A model generated the notes under the pieces. The model was not told the DNA's origin. It worked only from the letters and a program-made list of their open reading frames with translations, and did not search any database. From Rhizobiaceae bacterium (GTDB lineage Bacteria; Pseudomonadota; Alphaproteobacteria; Rhizobiales; Rhizobiaceae): DNA of 64,000 nt. The stretch lies in contig JACVCH010000007.1 of assembly GCA_016742175.1 (NCBI GenBank), positions 161,366 to 225,365 on the forward strand, given 5' to 3'. Shown here piece after piece: positions 40,654 to 50,837 of this stretch (its first letter is position 1; every line of letters starts with the position of its first letter). The position numbers and the translations under genes are program-made.

Positions 40654-41550
40654 ATGATCACGGTGATCGGCTCGATCAATCTCGACCTCGTTGCCAATGT
40701 CGGCCAGTTGCCGCGCCCCGGCGAGACGGTTCCCGGCGACGGCTTCAAGACCTCGCCCGGCGGCAAGGGCGCCAACCAGGCGCTCGCGGTCAGGCGCGCG
40801 GGCGGCGAGGTGCGCATGGTGGGTGCGGTCGGACAGGACGCCTTTGCCGACGAGGCGCTCGCCTGCCTGCGCGAAGGGCTCGTCGACCTCTCCGGCGTGC
40901 GCGAATCCCATTCCACCACCGGCACGGCGACGATCCTCGTCGCCAAGGACGGGGAAAACATGATCGCGGTCGTGCCCGGCGCCAACGGCTCGCTCGTTCC
41001 CGGCGACATCAAGAACGTGCATCTGGAAAAGGGCGACTGGCTGCTGCTCCAGCACGAAATCCCGATGCGCACGGTCAAGGCGGCGCTTGAGGAGGCCAAG
41101 CGCGTCGGCGCGACCTCGATCCTCAACACCGCGCCCTTCCGGCCCGAGGCGGCCGAGTTCCTGCAACTCGCCGACTACGTCGTCGCCAACGAGACCGAGT
41201 TCGACGCCTATGCCGAACTCAGGGGCATCGGGACCTCCGACCGCCGCGCGGCAATGCGAGAAATGGCCGACAAGACCGGCACCACCATCGTCGTCACGCT
41301 TGGCGCGGCCGGAGTCGCCGCCGCCGTGCAGGGCGGCATGCTGGAAGCGCAGGGGCTGAAGATCGAGCCGGTCGACACGGTCGGCGCGGGCGACACCTTT
41401 TGCGGCTATCTCGCCGCCTCGCTCGCCGAAGGCATGAAGCTCGAGGATGCTCTGCGCCGCGCCGCAATCGCCGGCTCGCTCGCTTGCCTGAAACCCGGCG
41501 CCCAGCCCGCGATCCCGCAGGCGAAGGATGTCCAGGAGGCGATGGGCTAG
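40654..41550 (+). CDS. rbsK: Ribokinase
   Basis: A 298-residue PfkB-family sugar kinase that makes ribose-5-phosphate from ribose. It has ITVIGSINLDLVANVGQLPRPGETV, the substrate loop GGKGANQALAVRRAG, and the ATP/anion-hole motif DTVGAGDTFCGYLAASLA with the catalytic Asp. Start ATG 40654 follows GGAGG with correct spacing; the first 20 residues of the longer frame are discarded. It could use ribose freed from nucleosides by the salvage cluster. It is followed 51 bases on by prfC in the same direction. Confidence 0.93.
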   Translation: MITVIGSINLDLVANVGQLPRPGETVPGDGFKTSPGGKGANQALAVRRAGGEVRMVGAVGQDAFADEALACLREGLVDLSGVRESHSTTGTATILVAKDGENMIAVVPGANGSLVPGDIKNVHLEKGDWLLLQHEIPMRTVKAALEEAKRVGATSILNTAPFRPEAAEFLQLADYVVANETEFDAYAELRGIGTSDRRAAMREMADKTGTTIVVTLGAAGVAAAVQGGMLEAQGLKIEPVDTVGAGDTFCGYLAASLAEGMKLEDALRRAAIAGSLACLKPGAQPAIPQAKDVQEAMG

Positions 41551-41601
41551 CGCTTGGGGCCGGGCTTTGTTAGAAGCCCGGCAACGAACCGGATTCCTGA
41601 C

Positions 41602-43188
41602 ATGGCCGAGAAAATCGAAGAGGCGGTAGCGCGCCGCCGTACGTTTGCCATCATCGCGCACCCTGACGCGGGCAAGACGACGCTGACCGAAAAGCTCCTG
41701 CTTTTCGGCGGCGCGATCCAACTCGCCGGTGAGGTCAAGGCGAAGAAGGACAAGATCCAGACCCGCTCGGACTGGATGAAGATTGAGCGTGAGCGCGGCA
41801 TTTCGGTCGTCACCTCGGTGATGACGTTCGAATATGGCGACCACGTCTTCAACCTTCTCGACACGCCCGGCCACGAAGACTTCGCCGACGACACCTATCG
41901 CACCCTGTCCGCGGTCGACAGCGCAGTCATGGTCATCGACGCGGCCAAGGGCATCGAGCCGCGGACCTTGAAGCTTTTCGAAGTTTGCCGCCTGCGCGAC
42001 ATCCCGATCGTCACCTTCGTCAACAAGATGGACCGCGAGGCGCGCGATACGTTCGAGATTCTCGACGAGATCGAGGAAAAGCTGGCGCTCGACACTGCGC
42101 CGATCACCTGGCCGATCGGCAAGGGCAAGAACTTCGCCGGGACGTATCACCTGGCCGACAATGCCGTGCGGCATGGCGATGCCGATATGGAATGGTCGAA
42201 AGTCAACGGCCCCGATTCCAACCGTGTCGCCGGAAAACTGCCGGAAAACGAGCGCGAGGCATTCATCGAGGAACTCGACCTTGCCCGTGAGGCGTGCCGG
42301 CCGTTCGACGAAAACGCGTTCCGGGAAGGGCACCTTACCCCGGTCTTCTTCGGCTCGGCGCTGCGCAACTTCGGCGTGCGCGACCTGATCGAGGCGCTCG
42401 GTGACTGGGCGCCGCCGCCGCGGGCGCAAGAGGCGGATTCCCGCCGTGTCGATGCGACCGAGCCGAAGATGACGTCGTTCGTCTTCAAGATCCAGGCGAA
42501 CATGGACCCGAACCACCGCGACCGCATCGCCTTCGTGCGCGTGTGCTCGGGCACACTGGAGCGGGGCATGAAGGCCAAGCTCGTGCGCACCGGCAAGCAG
42601 ATGAGCCTGTCGGCCCCGCAATTCTTCTTCGCCAAGAGCCGCATCACGGCCGACGAGGCCTTTGCTGGCGACGTGGTCGGCATTCCGAACCACGGCACGC
42701 TGCGCATCGGCGACACGCTGACCGAGGGCGAGGAAATCCTCTTCCGCGGCGTGCCGAACTTCGCGCCCGAGATCCTGCGCCGCGTGCGCCTCGGCGATCC
42801 GATGAAGGCCAAGAAGCTGAAGGAAGCCCTCCAGCAGATGGCTGAGGAGGGCGTCGTCCAGCTCTTCCTGCCCGAGGACGGCTCGCCCGCCATCGTCGGC
42901 GTCGTTGGCGCGCTGCAGCTCGACGTCCTCAAGGAGCGCCTGTCGGCCGAATATTCGCTGCCGGTCGATTTCGAGATCGCGCGCTTTTCGGTCTGCCGCT
43001 GGATCACGGCGGAGAAGACGGAACTGCAGCGCTTCATCGACGCGCACAAGGGCGACATCGCCCGCGATCTCGACGGAGACCCCGTCTTTCTCGCGCAGCA
43101 TGCTTTCGGCCTCAACTACGAGGCGGACCGCTGGAAGCAGGTCACCTTCGCGGCGATCAAGGACTATCAGGTTCGCGACGCGGCCTGA
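41602..43188 (+). CDS. prfC: Peptide chain release factor 3
   Basis: A 528-residue translational GTPase that recycles RF1/RF2 from the ribosome. G motifs: G1 AHPDAGKTTLTEK, G2 region RERGISVVTSVM, G3 LLDTPGHEDFADDTYR, G4 FVNKMDREARD. The RF3-specific insert KIQTRSDWMKIE and C-terminal domains (ILRRVRLGDPMKAKKLKEALQQMAEEGVVQLF) are present at full length. ATG 41602 (MAEKIEEAV) is the family start. A long open frame on the opposite strand through this gene is a GC-bias shadow. Confidence 0.96.
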   Translation: MAEKIEEAVARRRTFAIIAHPDAGKTTLTEKLLLFGGAIQLAGEVKAKKDKIQTRSDWMKIERERGISVVTSVMTFEYGDHVFNLLDTPGHEDFADDTYRTLSAVDSAVMVIDAAKGIEPRTLKLFEVCRLRDIPIVTFVNKMDREARDTFEILDEIEEKLALDTAPITWPIGKGKNFAGTYHLADNAVRHGDADMEWSKVNGPDSNRVAGKLPENEREAFIEELDLAREACRPFDENAFREGHLTPVFFGSALRNFGVRDLIEALGDWAPPPRAQEADSRRVDATEPKMTSFVFKIQANMDPNHRDRIAFVRVCSGTLERGMKAKLVRTGKQMSLSAPQFFFAKSRITADEAFAGDVVGIPNHGTLRIGDTLTEGEEILFRGVPNFAPEILRRVRLGDPMKAKKLKEALQQMAEEGVVQLFLPEDGSPAIVGVVGALQLDVLKERLSAEYSLPVDFEIARFSVCRWITAEKTELQRFIDAHKGDIARDLDGDPVFLAQHAFGLNYEADRWKQVTFAAIKDYQVRDAA

Positions 43189-43355
43189 TCGGCCGCCTGG
43201 AAATGATTTTCCAACTCTCAGCCGGTTTAGCGCGCCTCGTCGCGCCAAGCCGCTTTGGCGCAGCCTGATTTTGCTCGCTTGGCGCCCCCGTTGCGCTAGG
43301 ATGTCGCCAACGCCATATGGCTTTTGAACGACAATCCGCGAAGGGAGAGACGACC

Positions 43356-44015
43356 ATGAGCTTGCGCATCAACCAGACCGCGCCCGACTTCACCGCCGAC
43401 ACCACCAAGGGCGAGATCAACTTCCACGAGTGGATCGGCGACGGCTGGGCCGTCCTCTTCTCGCACCCGAAGAACTTCACGCCGGTCTGCACGACCGAAC
43501 TCGGCACCATGGCCGGCATCGCGCCCGAATTCGACAAGCGCGGCGTCAAGATCATCGGCATCTCGGTCGATCCGGTCGCCGACCACGGCAAGTGGAAGGA
43601 AGACATCAAGATCGCGACCGGCCATTCGGTCGACTATCCGCTGATCGGCGACAAGGATCTGAAGGTCGCCAAGCTCTACGACATGCTGCCGGACGATGCC
43701 GGCTCGTCGTCCGAAGGGCGCACGCCCGCCGACAACGCCACCGTGCGCTCGGTCTACGTCATCGGCCCGGACAAGAAGATCAAGTTGATCCTCACCTACC
43801 CGATGACGACGGGGCGCAACTTCGACGAGATCCTGCGCGCGATCGATTCCATGCAGTTGACCGCCAAGCACCAGGTCGCGACACCCGCCAACTGGAAGCA
43901 GGGCGAGGACGTCATCATCACCGCCGCCGTCTCCAACGACGACGCCAAGGCGCGCTTCGGCGAGTACGAGACCGTGCTGCCCTACCTGCGCAAGACGAAA
44001 CAGCCGCAGGCCTAA
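43356..44015 (+). CDS. 1-Cys peroxiredoxin (Prx6-like)
   Basis: A 219-residue peroxidase that reduces H2O2 and alkyl peroxides. Start MSLRINQTAPDF; the peroxidatic motif HPKNFTPVCTTELGTMAG holds Cys and the upstream Thr; the long C-terminal domain (NFDEILRAIDSMQLTAKHQVATPANWKQGEDVII) is the Prx6/AhpC-TSA C-terminal type. There is no second conserved resolving Cys. AAGGGAGAG lies before ATG 43356; the 13 extra residues of the open frame are discarded. A bidirectional terminator follows. Confidence 0.95.
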   Translation: MSLRINQTAPDFTADTTKGEINFHEWIGDGWAVLFSHPKNFTPVCTTELGTMAGIAPEFDKRGVKIIGISVDPVADHGKWKEDIKIATGHSVDYPLIGDKDLKVAKLYDMLPDDAGSSSEGRTPADNATVRSVYVIGPDKKIKLILTYPMTTGRNFDEILRAIDSMQLTAKHQVATPANWKQGEDVIITAAVSNDDAKARFGEYETVLPYLRKTKQPQA

Positions 44016-44031
44016 GTCGCAGCGCAACGAA

Positions 44032-44059
44032 AAAAGGCCGGGATCGCTCCCGGCCTTTT
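44032..44059. terminator. Bidirectional Rho-independent terminator
   Basis: Arms AAAAGGCCGGGA and TCCCGGCCTTTT, 12 base pairs with a TCGC loop, between the convergent peroxiredoxin and LigM-like genes. The A run on the left and T run on the right serve both directions. Confidence 0.92.
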
Positions 44060-44076
44060 CTCATTGGTGGCCGCTG

Positions 44077-45579
<1,503 letters not shown>

Positions 45580-45618
45580 TCAAGCCAAATGCGCACCATG
45601 TGAGTGCCTGTCGATCAA

Positions 45619-45634
45619 TTTCTGTATACAGAAA
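45619..45634. promoter_or_regulatory. Operator palindrome TTTCTGTATACAGAAA
   Basis: A perfect 16-base palindrome directly after the gntR stop codon and 145 bases before the LigM-like start. The core GTATAC flanked by T/A fits sites of FadR-type GntR regulators. A partial copy, GATACAGAAT, lies at 45551-45560, closer to the LigM-like gene, so cooperative binding across the leader is possible. Confidence 0.7.
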
Positions 45635-46366
45635 TCAGGTCGCGATCAGCGACAGGCCCGGCACGCGCCCGATCAGGTTCGGCGCCTCGCCCACGACGAA
45701 GTCGAGATTCTTTCGGGCAAGCCGCGCATGTTCGCGGCCGAGCGCCTCTGCCCGCGCGCCCTCGCGCATCGCGATGGCCTCGACGATGTCGCGATGCTGG
45801 CGCTGCGCATGGGTCAGCGAGCGGCGAAAGGCGAGCACGTCCGCCTGGTTCTCGAGAAAGGCGCTCGGCGAGGCGAAGGGCAGGTGCATCGCCCGCTCCA
45901 CTTCGCGCCGCATGGTCTCGCTGCCGGCAAGGCCGGCGAGCATGGCGTGGAATTCGGTGTTGAGCTCGACATACTGGTCGAAGAGCATGTCTTCGGGCCG
46001 ATCGCGAAAGCAGGTGTCGAGCTCGTCGACGAGGTCGCGGATCGCCTTCAGCCGCTCGGGCGCAACGCCGCGCTCGGCCGCAAGCCGCGCCGCCGTTCCC
46101 TCAAGCACACCGCGCAACTCGATCGCGTCGATCACGTCGGCGAGCGTGAAGGCGCGGACCGTGTAGCCGCCGGAGGGCAGCGGCTCCAGCAGCCCTTCCT
46201 GCTCCAGCCGCGCAAGGGCCGCGCGTAGCGGCGTGCGTGAGATTTCGAGCTGTTCGGAGAGGCCGATTTCGGAAAGGCGTTGGCCGGGCTGGACCGAACC
46301 GCCGAGCACGAGCTGGCGCACCCCGAGGAGCGCTTTCAATGCCTGGCTGTCGCGCCGCTTTTCCAT
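45635..46366 (-). CDS. GntR-family regulator, FadR subfamily (FCD domain)
   Basis: A 243-residue regulator: N-terminal winged helix (LVLGGSVQPGQRLSEIGLSEQLEISRTPLRAALARLEQEGLLEPLPSGGYTVRAFTLADV) and C-terminal FCD ligand domain (AIELRGVLEGTAARLAAERG, DQYVELNTEFHAMLAGLAG, QHRDIVEAIAMREGARAEALGREH), whose Asp/His residues usually bind a metal and a small acid. Its gene ends beside the operator palindrome and 160 bases before the LigM-like gene on the same strand, so it most likely controls that gene in response to a methoxylated acid (inference). It starts 5 bases after the coaBC stop and may share its transcript. Confidence 0.92.
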   Translation of the reverse strand: MEKRRDSQALKALLGVRQLVLGGSVQPGQRLSEIGLSEQLEISRTPLRAALARLEQEGLLEPLPSGGYTVRAFTLADVIDAIELRGVLEGTAARLAAERGVAPERLKAIRDLVDELDTCFRDRPEDMLFDQYVELNTEFHAMLAGLAGSETMRREVERAMHLPFASPSAFLENQADVLAFRRSLTHAQRQHRDIVEAIAMREGARAEALGREHARLARKNLDFVVGEAPNLIGRVPGLSLIAT

Positions 46367-46371
46367 CCCGA

Positions 46372-47595
46372 TCAGTCGCGCAGCCGCTCGGCGACGAGGT
46401 GGGCGAGCCTTGCCGCGACCTCGTCCTTGGTCATTTCGGGCCAGGCCTCGGTGCCGGCGCGCGAAACGATGGTCACGCGATTGTTCGCCCCGCCCATGAT
46501 GCCGCCCGCCGACGTCGCGCCCGCAGCCGAGACATCGTTGGCGACGATGAAATCCGCGCCCTTGCGATCAAGCTTGGCCGCCGCGTGGTCCAAGAGCTTC
46601 TCGGTCTCCGCAGCAAAGCCGATGACAAGCTTCGGCCGCTCGGCATGGTGGCCGATCGTCGCGAGGATGTCGGGGTTCTCGGTCATGGCAAGGCTCGGCG
46701 CCCCTGCGCCTGTAACCTTCTTGATCTTCTCGCCGTTTTCCGATTCCGGCCGCCAGTCGGCGACGGCGGCGACGAAGATCGCCGCATCGGCCGGCAGCGC
46801 GGCCGCGACCGCTGCGTTCATCTGGCGCGCCGTCTCGACATGCACAATCGTCACGCCGGCCGGGTCGGCGATGGAGACGGGACCGGAGACGAGCCGAACA
46901 TCCGCGCCGAGCCTTGCCAGCGCCGCGGCGATCGCGTGCCCCTGCTTGCCCGACGAGCGATTGGCGATGTATCGCACCGGATCGATCGGCTCGTGCGTCG
47001 GACCCGACGTCACGATGACGCGCTTGCCTGCTAGCGGCTTTTCCGTCCCGCCCAGAAGCTTTTCAACGGCGGCGACAATCTCCAGCGGCTCGGCCATCCG
47101 GCCTTCGCCCGCCTCGTTGCTCTCCGCCATCTCGCCGCGGGCAGGACCGACGAAGCGGATACCGTCGGCCTCCAGCGTCGCCCGGTTGCGGCGCGTCGCA
47201 GCATGGCTCCACATCGCCGGGTTCATCGCCGGTGCGACCAGCACCCGCTTGTTCGTCGCCAGAAGCACGGTGGACGCGAGATCGTCCGCCAGCCCATGCG
47301 CCATCTTCGCCATCAGGTCAGCGGTGGCGGGCGCGACGACGATCAGGTCGGTTTCGCGCGACAGGCGGATGTGGCCGACATCGTGCTCGGCCTGCCGGTC
47401 GAAGAGTTGGGTGAAAACGTGATCGGCCGACAGCGCACCGACCGCGAGCGGCGTCACGAACTCCTGCGCCCCCTTCGTCATCACGCACCGAACCTTCGCC
47501 CCGCGCTCGCGCAACCGGCGGATCAGGTCCAGCGACTTGTACGCCGCGATCCCGCCGGAAATGATCAGGAGAATGCGCGTATTCGAAAGGGTCAT
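46372..47595 (-). CDS. coaBC: Phosphopantothenoylcysteine decarboxylase/synthetase
   Basis: A 407-residue bifunctional CoA biosynthesis enzyme. The N-terminal flavoprotein CoaC has RILLIISGGIAAYKSLDLIRRLRERG, LIVVAPATADLMAKMAHGLADDL and the substrate motif PAMNPAMW; the C-terminal CoaB synthetase has VIVTSGPTHEPIDPVRYIANRSSGKQGHAIA, AAVADWRP, KIKK and DFIVANDVS. Both halves are complete. In rhizobia ubiE-ubiB-coaBC form a conserved set; here a VapBC pair separates coaBC from ubiB. It may be expressed with the downstream gntR gene. Confidence 0.96.
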   Translation of the reverse strand: MTLSNTRILLIISGGIAAYKSLDLIRRLRERGAKVRCVMTKGAQEFVTPLAVGALSADHVFTQLFDRQAEHDVGHIRLSRETDLIVVAPATADLMAKMAHGLADDLASTVLLATNKRVLVAPAMNPAMWSHAATRRNRATLEADGIRFVGPARGEMAESNEAGEGRMAEPLEIVAAVEKLLGGTEKPLAGKRVIVTSGPTHEPIDPVRYIANRSSGKQGHAIAAALARLGADVRLVSGPVSIADPAGVTIVHVETARQMNAAVAAALPADAAIFVAAVADWRPESENGEKIKKVTGAGAPSLAMTENPDILATIGHHAERPKLVIGFAAETEKLLDHAAAKLDRKGADFIVANDVSAAGATSAGGIMGGANNRVTIVSRAGTEAWPEMTKDEVAARLAHLVAERLRD

Positions 47596-47605
47596 GCTGC
47601 GCTCG

Positions 47606-48010
47606 TCATCGCGCCGGCTTCAGCGCCGGCTCGATGTCGGTATGGACGAAATCCTCGCCCTTGAACAGAAGCGGCATGTTCCGCGACTTTGCCAGCGCGT
47701 AGGCGAAGCAGTCGCCGAAGTTGAGACCTGCGGCGTGACCGGAGCCGCGCCCGAAACGCTGATGTGCTTCGATTGCGACCACTGCCTCCGTTCGTCCGAT
47801 GGAAACGATTTCGATTGCGACCTTCTCGATCAACAGGTTCAAACGTTCGAAACCGCGCGGAGACAGATCATTCGACATGACAAGTCCTGCCTCTACGTAA
47901 GTCGACGCGCCCATCATCGGTCTTGGCGCATGCCCAAGAGCAATCAGGAATGCCTCGGCTTCGTCCTCTGCGCGCAGTATCGCGACGAGAGCCGATGTAT
48001 CGACGACCAT
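47606..48010 (-). CDS. VapC-type PIN-domain toxin
   Basis: A 134-residue PIN ribonuclease. MVVDTSALVAILRAEDEAEAF carries the first catalytic Asp and a following Glu; FGRGSGHAAGLNFGDCFAYALAKSRNMPLLFKGEDF carries the second acidic set (FGD and GED). Such toxins cut tRNA or rRNA. It starts 3 bases after the antitoxin stop, and ends 10 bases before coaBC. Acidic residues are all present, so it should be active if freed. Confidence 0.92.
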   Translation of the reverse strand: MVVDTSALVAILRAEDEAEAFLIALGHAPRPMMGASTYVEAGLVMSNDLSPRGFERLNLLIEKVAIEIVSIGRTEAVVAIEAHQRFGRGSGHAAGLNFGDCFAYALAKSRNMPLLFKGEDFVHTDIEPALKPAR

Positions 48011-48013
48011 GGA

Positions 48014-48283
48014 TCAGCTCTTGTCCATATAGCCATAGAGCGCGTCCGACTCGGCCTTGTGATCGATCTGCTTTTTCGGCCGGATGCCGAGCGCCAGAAG
48101 CTCCTCCAGCGAAGCTTTCAGGCGCCATTGTCCGCCGCTCGCATGGTCAAGACTGTCTGCCGGCAGCGGCCGTTGCAGGCGATCACGCGCCTCCTGTTCC
48201 ATGGAAACGCCGCGCTTGGCTGCGCTGACCCGTAGATCGCGCATCACGTCGTCGTCGATCCTGCGAACGGTCATGCTGCCCAT
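48014..48283 (-). CDS. VapB/FitA-type antitoxin
   Basis: An 89-residue antitoxin with an Arc/FitA ribbon-helix-helix (MTVRRIDDDVMRDLRVSAAKRGVSMEQEARDRLQRPL) and a C-terminal toxin-binding tail ending YGYMDKS. AGGAGG lies 6 bases before ATG 48283 (MGSMTVRR); MTVRR at 48274 is the alternative. It is upstream of and coupled to the PIN toxin. The pair sits inside the ubiB-coaBC interval. Confidence 0.88.
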   Translation of the reverse strand: MGSMTVRRIDDDVMRDLRVSAAKRGVSMEQEARDRLQRPLPADSLDHASGGQWRLKASLEELLALGIRPKKQIDHKAESDALYGYMDKS

Positions 48284-48355
48284 GTCGGCCTCCTGTGGAT
48301 GCGAATATAGCGGCAACACGGTCTGATGGCAATGACAGCATTGCCAGCAATGCAA

Positions 48356-49930
48356 TCACGTCACTTGGATCGCAATCCACACCAGCGTCGCCGCGATCAC
48401 CCACAGCGCGATCCGCCCTGATCGCGTGTGCCGCGCTTCCGCCTTGCCGATCTTCGCCGCCGTCTCGTCGTCGAAGCGGAGGCCGTTTTCGGCCATGGCG
48501 TCGATCTCGCGCGACAAGCGCTCGGTGCGCGCGGCGATGTCGGGCGCCTGGCGGGCAAGCGCGGCGAGTGCGAAGGCGGCATCGCGCGCATCTTCCGCAA
48601 AGCCGCGCGGGCCGAGATTGGCGCGTATCCAGTCGCCGACCACCGGCTCGGCCGTCTTCCACATGTTGAAGGCGGGGTCGAGCGAACGGGCGACGCCCTC
48701 GACGACAACCATCGTCTTTTGCAGGAGAAGCAGTTCGGAGCGCGTCTCCATGTCGAAGAGTTCGGTCACCTCGAAGAGCAGCGTCAAAAGCCGCGCCATC
48801 GAGATCGTCTCGGCCGGCTGGCCGTGGATCGGCTCGCCGATGGCCCGGATCGCCTGTGCGAAGGCGCGTACGTCATGGGTGCGCGGCACGTAGCCAGCCT
48901 CGAAATGCACCTCGGCGACGCGCACATAGTCCCGCGTGATGAAACCGTAGAGGATTTCGGCCAGGAACCGCCGCTCCTTCTTGCCGAGCCGCCCGGCAAT
49001 GCCGAGATCGACGGCGACGATGGTGCCGTCCGCCTCGACGAAGAGATTGCCCGGATGCATGTCGGCGTGGAAGAAACCGTCGCGCAGGGTGTGGCGCAGG
49101 AAGGACTGGATCAGGTTCGCGGCAATGCGCTTGAAGTCGTGGCCGGCGGCCTGCATCGCCTCAACGTCCGACATCTTGATGCCGTCGATCCACTCCATCG
49201 TGATGACGTCGCGGCCCGTGCGTTCCCAGTCGACCCAGGGCACGCGGAAGCCCGGATCGGCGGCCGTGTTCTCGCCGAGTTCGGAAAGCGCGGCCGCCTC
49301 CAGGCGCAGGTCCATTTCGATCCGCGTCGTCTGGGCCAGCGTCTTCGCCACCTCCACCGGCTTCAGCCGCCGCGCGGACGGGATGAACCGCTCCTGCATG
49401 TGCGCGGCGAGGAAGAACCCTTCGAGGTCGTTGGCAAACCGCCGCCGCACGCCCGGCCGGATCACCTTGACCGCGACTTTCTCGACGCGCCCCTGCCGCT
49501 CGATCGTGCCGGGATGGACCTGTGCGATCGAGGCGGCGGCGATCGGCTCGTCGAGGGTCAGGAACATCTCGTCCACCGGCCGGCCAAGCGATTCCTCGAT
49601 CTCCGCGCGCGAAAGGGCGGTCGGGAACGTCGCCATGCGGTCCTGCAGGCGCGCAAGCTGGTTGGCGACATCCGCGCCGACGACGTCCGGCCGCGTCGCG
49701 AGGAACTGGCCGAGCTTGACGTAGGATGGGCCGAGCCGGTCCACTGCCTTTGACATCCGGTCGGCCGCATCGTGGCTGCGCGAGCGCCGCCGCGCGAGCT
49801 TGCGCGCGAACTGCCACGCCACGCGCGGCGCGCCGATGAGCTGGTCGCCGGGCAGGGCGGCGATCACGCCCTCGCGCGCGAGGATCCAGCCGGCATGGGC
49901 CAGGCGAAAATAGGCTGCAGGCGTCGTCAT
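48356..49930 (-). CDS. ubiB: UbiB family ATPase/kinase-like protein (ubiquinone biosynthesis)
   Basis: A 524-residue member of the ABC1/ADCK/UbiB family needed for ubiquinone synthesis, probably extracting lipid precursors from the membrane. The family KxGQ motif is in LGPSYVKLGQFLATRPD, the Ala-rich loop in AAASIAQVHPG, the kinase-like Lys in VAVKVIRPG, and the metal motifs in FFHADMHPGNLFV and VAVDLGIAGRL. A C-terminal membrane helix (about 503-522, GRIALWVIAATLVWIAIQV) anchors it. It follows ubiE by 13 bases on the same strand. Confidence 0.95.
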   Translation of the reverse strand: MTTPAAYFRLAHAGWILAREGVIAALPGDQLIGAPRVAWQFARKLARRRSRSHDAADRMSKAVDRLGPSYVKLGQFLATRPDVVGADVANQLARLQDRMATFPTALSRAEIEESLGRPVDEMFLTLDEPIAAASIAQVHPGTIERQGRVEKVAVKVIRPGVRRRFANDLEGFFLAAHMQERFIPSARRLKPVEVAKTLAQTTRIEMDLRLEAAALSELGENTAADPGFRVPWVDWERTGRDVITMEWIDGIKMSDVEAMQAAGHDFKRIAANLIQSFLRHTLRDGFFHADMHPGNLFVEADGTIVAVDLGIAGRLGKKERRFLAEILYGFITRDYVRVAEVHFEAGYVPRTHDVRAFAQAIRAIGEPIHGQPAETISMARLLTLLFEVTELFDMETRSELLLLQKTMVVVEGVARSLDPAFNMWKTAEPVVGDWIRANLGPRGFAEDARDAAFALAALARQAPDIAARTERLSREIDAMAENGLRFDDETAAKIGKAEARHTRSGRIALWVIAATLVWIAIQVT

Positions 49931-49943
49931 CGGGCGGCCGGCC

Positions 49944-50720
49944 TCACAGCTTCCAGCCCGAATGCAGCGCGGCGATGCCGCCCGAATAGTTGCGCCAGGT
50001 CACCCGGTCGAAGCCGGCCTCGCGGATCATCGCGGCGAAATTCGCCTGGTTGGGGAATTTGCGGATGGACTCGACCAGGTATCGATAGGGCTCGCCGTCG
50101 CCCGCGACGATCTTGCCGATCTGCGGGATCGCGTTGAACGACCACGCCTCATAGACCTTGTCGAGGACGGGCATCTCGACATCGGAGAATTCGAGGCAGA
50201 GGAAGCGCCCGCCCGGCTTGAGCACGCGATAGGCTTCCGACAGCGCCCTGTCGATGCGCGGCACGTTGCGGATGCCGAAGGCGATCGTATAGGCGTCGAA
50301 CGTCGCGTTCTCGAACGGCAGTTCCTCGGCATTGGCCTCGACGAAATTGACATGCGTGTCGAGCTTGCGTTTGACGGCTCGGTCCTGGCCGACGGCAAGC
50401 ATCGAGCCATTGATATCGAGCACGGTCGCCTGCGCATTGCGGTCGGACGCCTCGACGATGCGGAACGCGATGTCGCCGGTGCCGCCGGCAACGTCCAGCA
50501 CGCTCCAGCCGGGCCGGCGCGGCGGGGTCAACCACGTCACCATCGCGTTCTTCCACACCCGGTGGAGGCCGGCCGACATCAAATCGTTCATGACATCGTA
50601 GCGCTCGGCGACCTTGTGGAACACGTCGTTGACGAGCGGCTGCTTCTCGCCTTCGCCCACCTGCCGGAAGCCGTAGGAAGTTTCCATCCCGCCTTGGGCG
50701 GTGGTGCGTGCGTCCGACAT
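49944..50720 (-). CDS. ubiE: Demethylmenaquinone / 2-octaprenyl-6-methoxy-benzoquinol methyltransferase
   Basis: A 258-residue SAM-dependent C-methyltransferase of the ubiquinone pathway. Signature parts: [45 protein letters not shown] site [55 protein letters not shown], and the end [20 protein letters not shown] 50720 (MSDARTTAQ) is the family-like start. It is first in the ubiE-ubiB set and is divergent from add. Confidence 0.96.
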   Translation of the reverse strand: MSDARTTAQGGMETSYGFRQVGEGEKQPLVNDVFHKVAERYDVMNDLMSAGLHRVWKNAMVTWLTPPRRPGWSVLDVAGGTGDIAFRIVEASDRNAQATVLDINGSMLAVGQDRAVKRKLDTHVNFVEANAEELPFENATFDAYTIAFGIRNVPRIDRALSEAYRVLKPGGRFLCLEFSDVEMPVLDKVYEAWSFNAIPQIGKIVAGDGEPYRYLVESIRKFPNQANFAAMIREAGFDRVTWRNYSGGIAALHSGWKL

Positions 50721-50837
50721 CAATTCACCCTGTTTCGTCCTGAAAATCGCGGCGACCATAGCCGATCGACCATCGGGGCGCTATCTTCCCGCCCGCGATG
50801 AAGAGCCGCGCCGAACAACGAAGTTAGAAAGTCCGTA

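Noticed and set aside
40645..43248. 867-codon open frame on the minus strand
   Set aside because: It is antisense to rbsK and prfC, both with complete family motifs; the translation is a low-information mix rich in Arg, Ala, Val, Asp and Leu, typical of GC-rich shadows.
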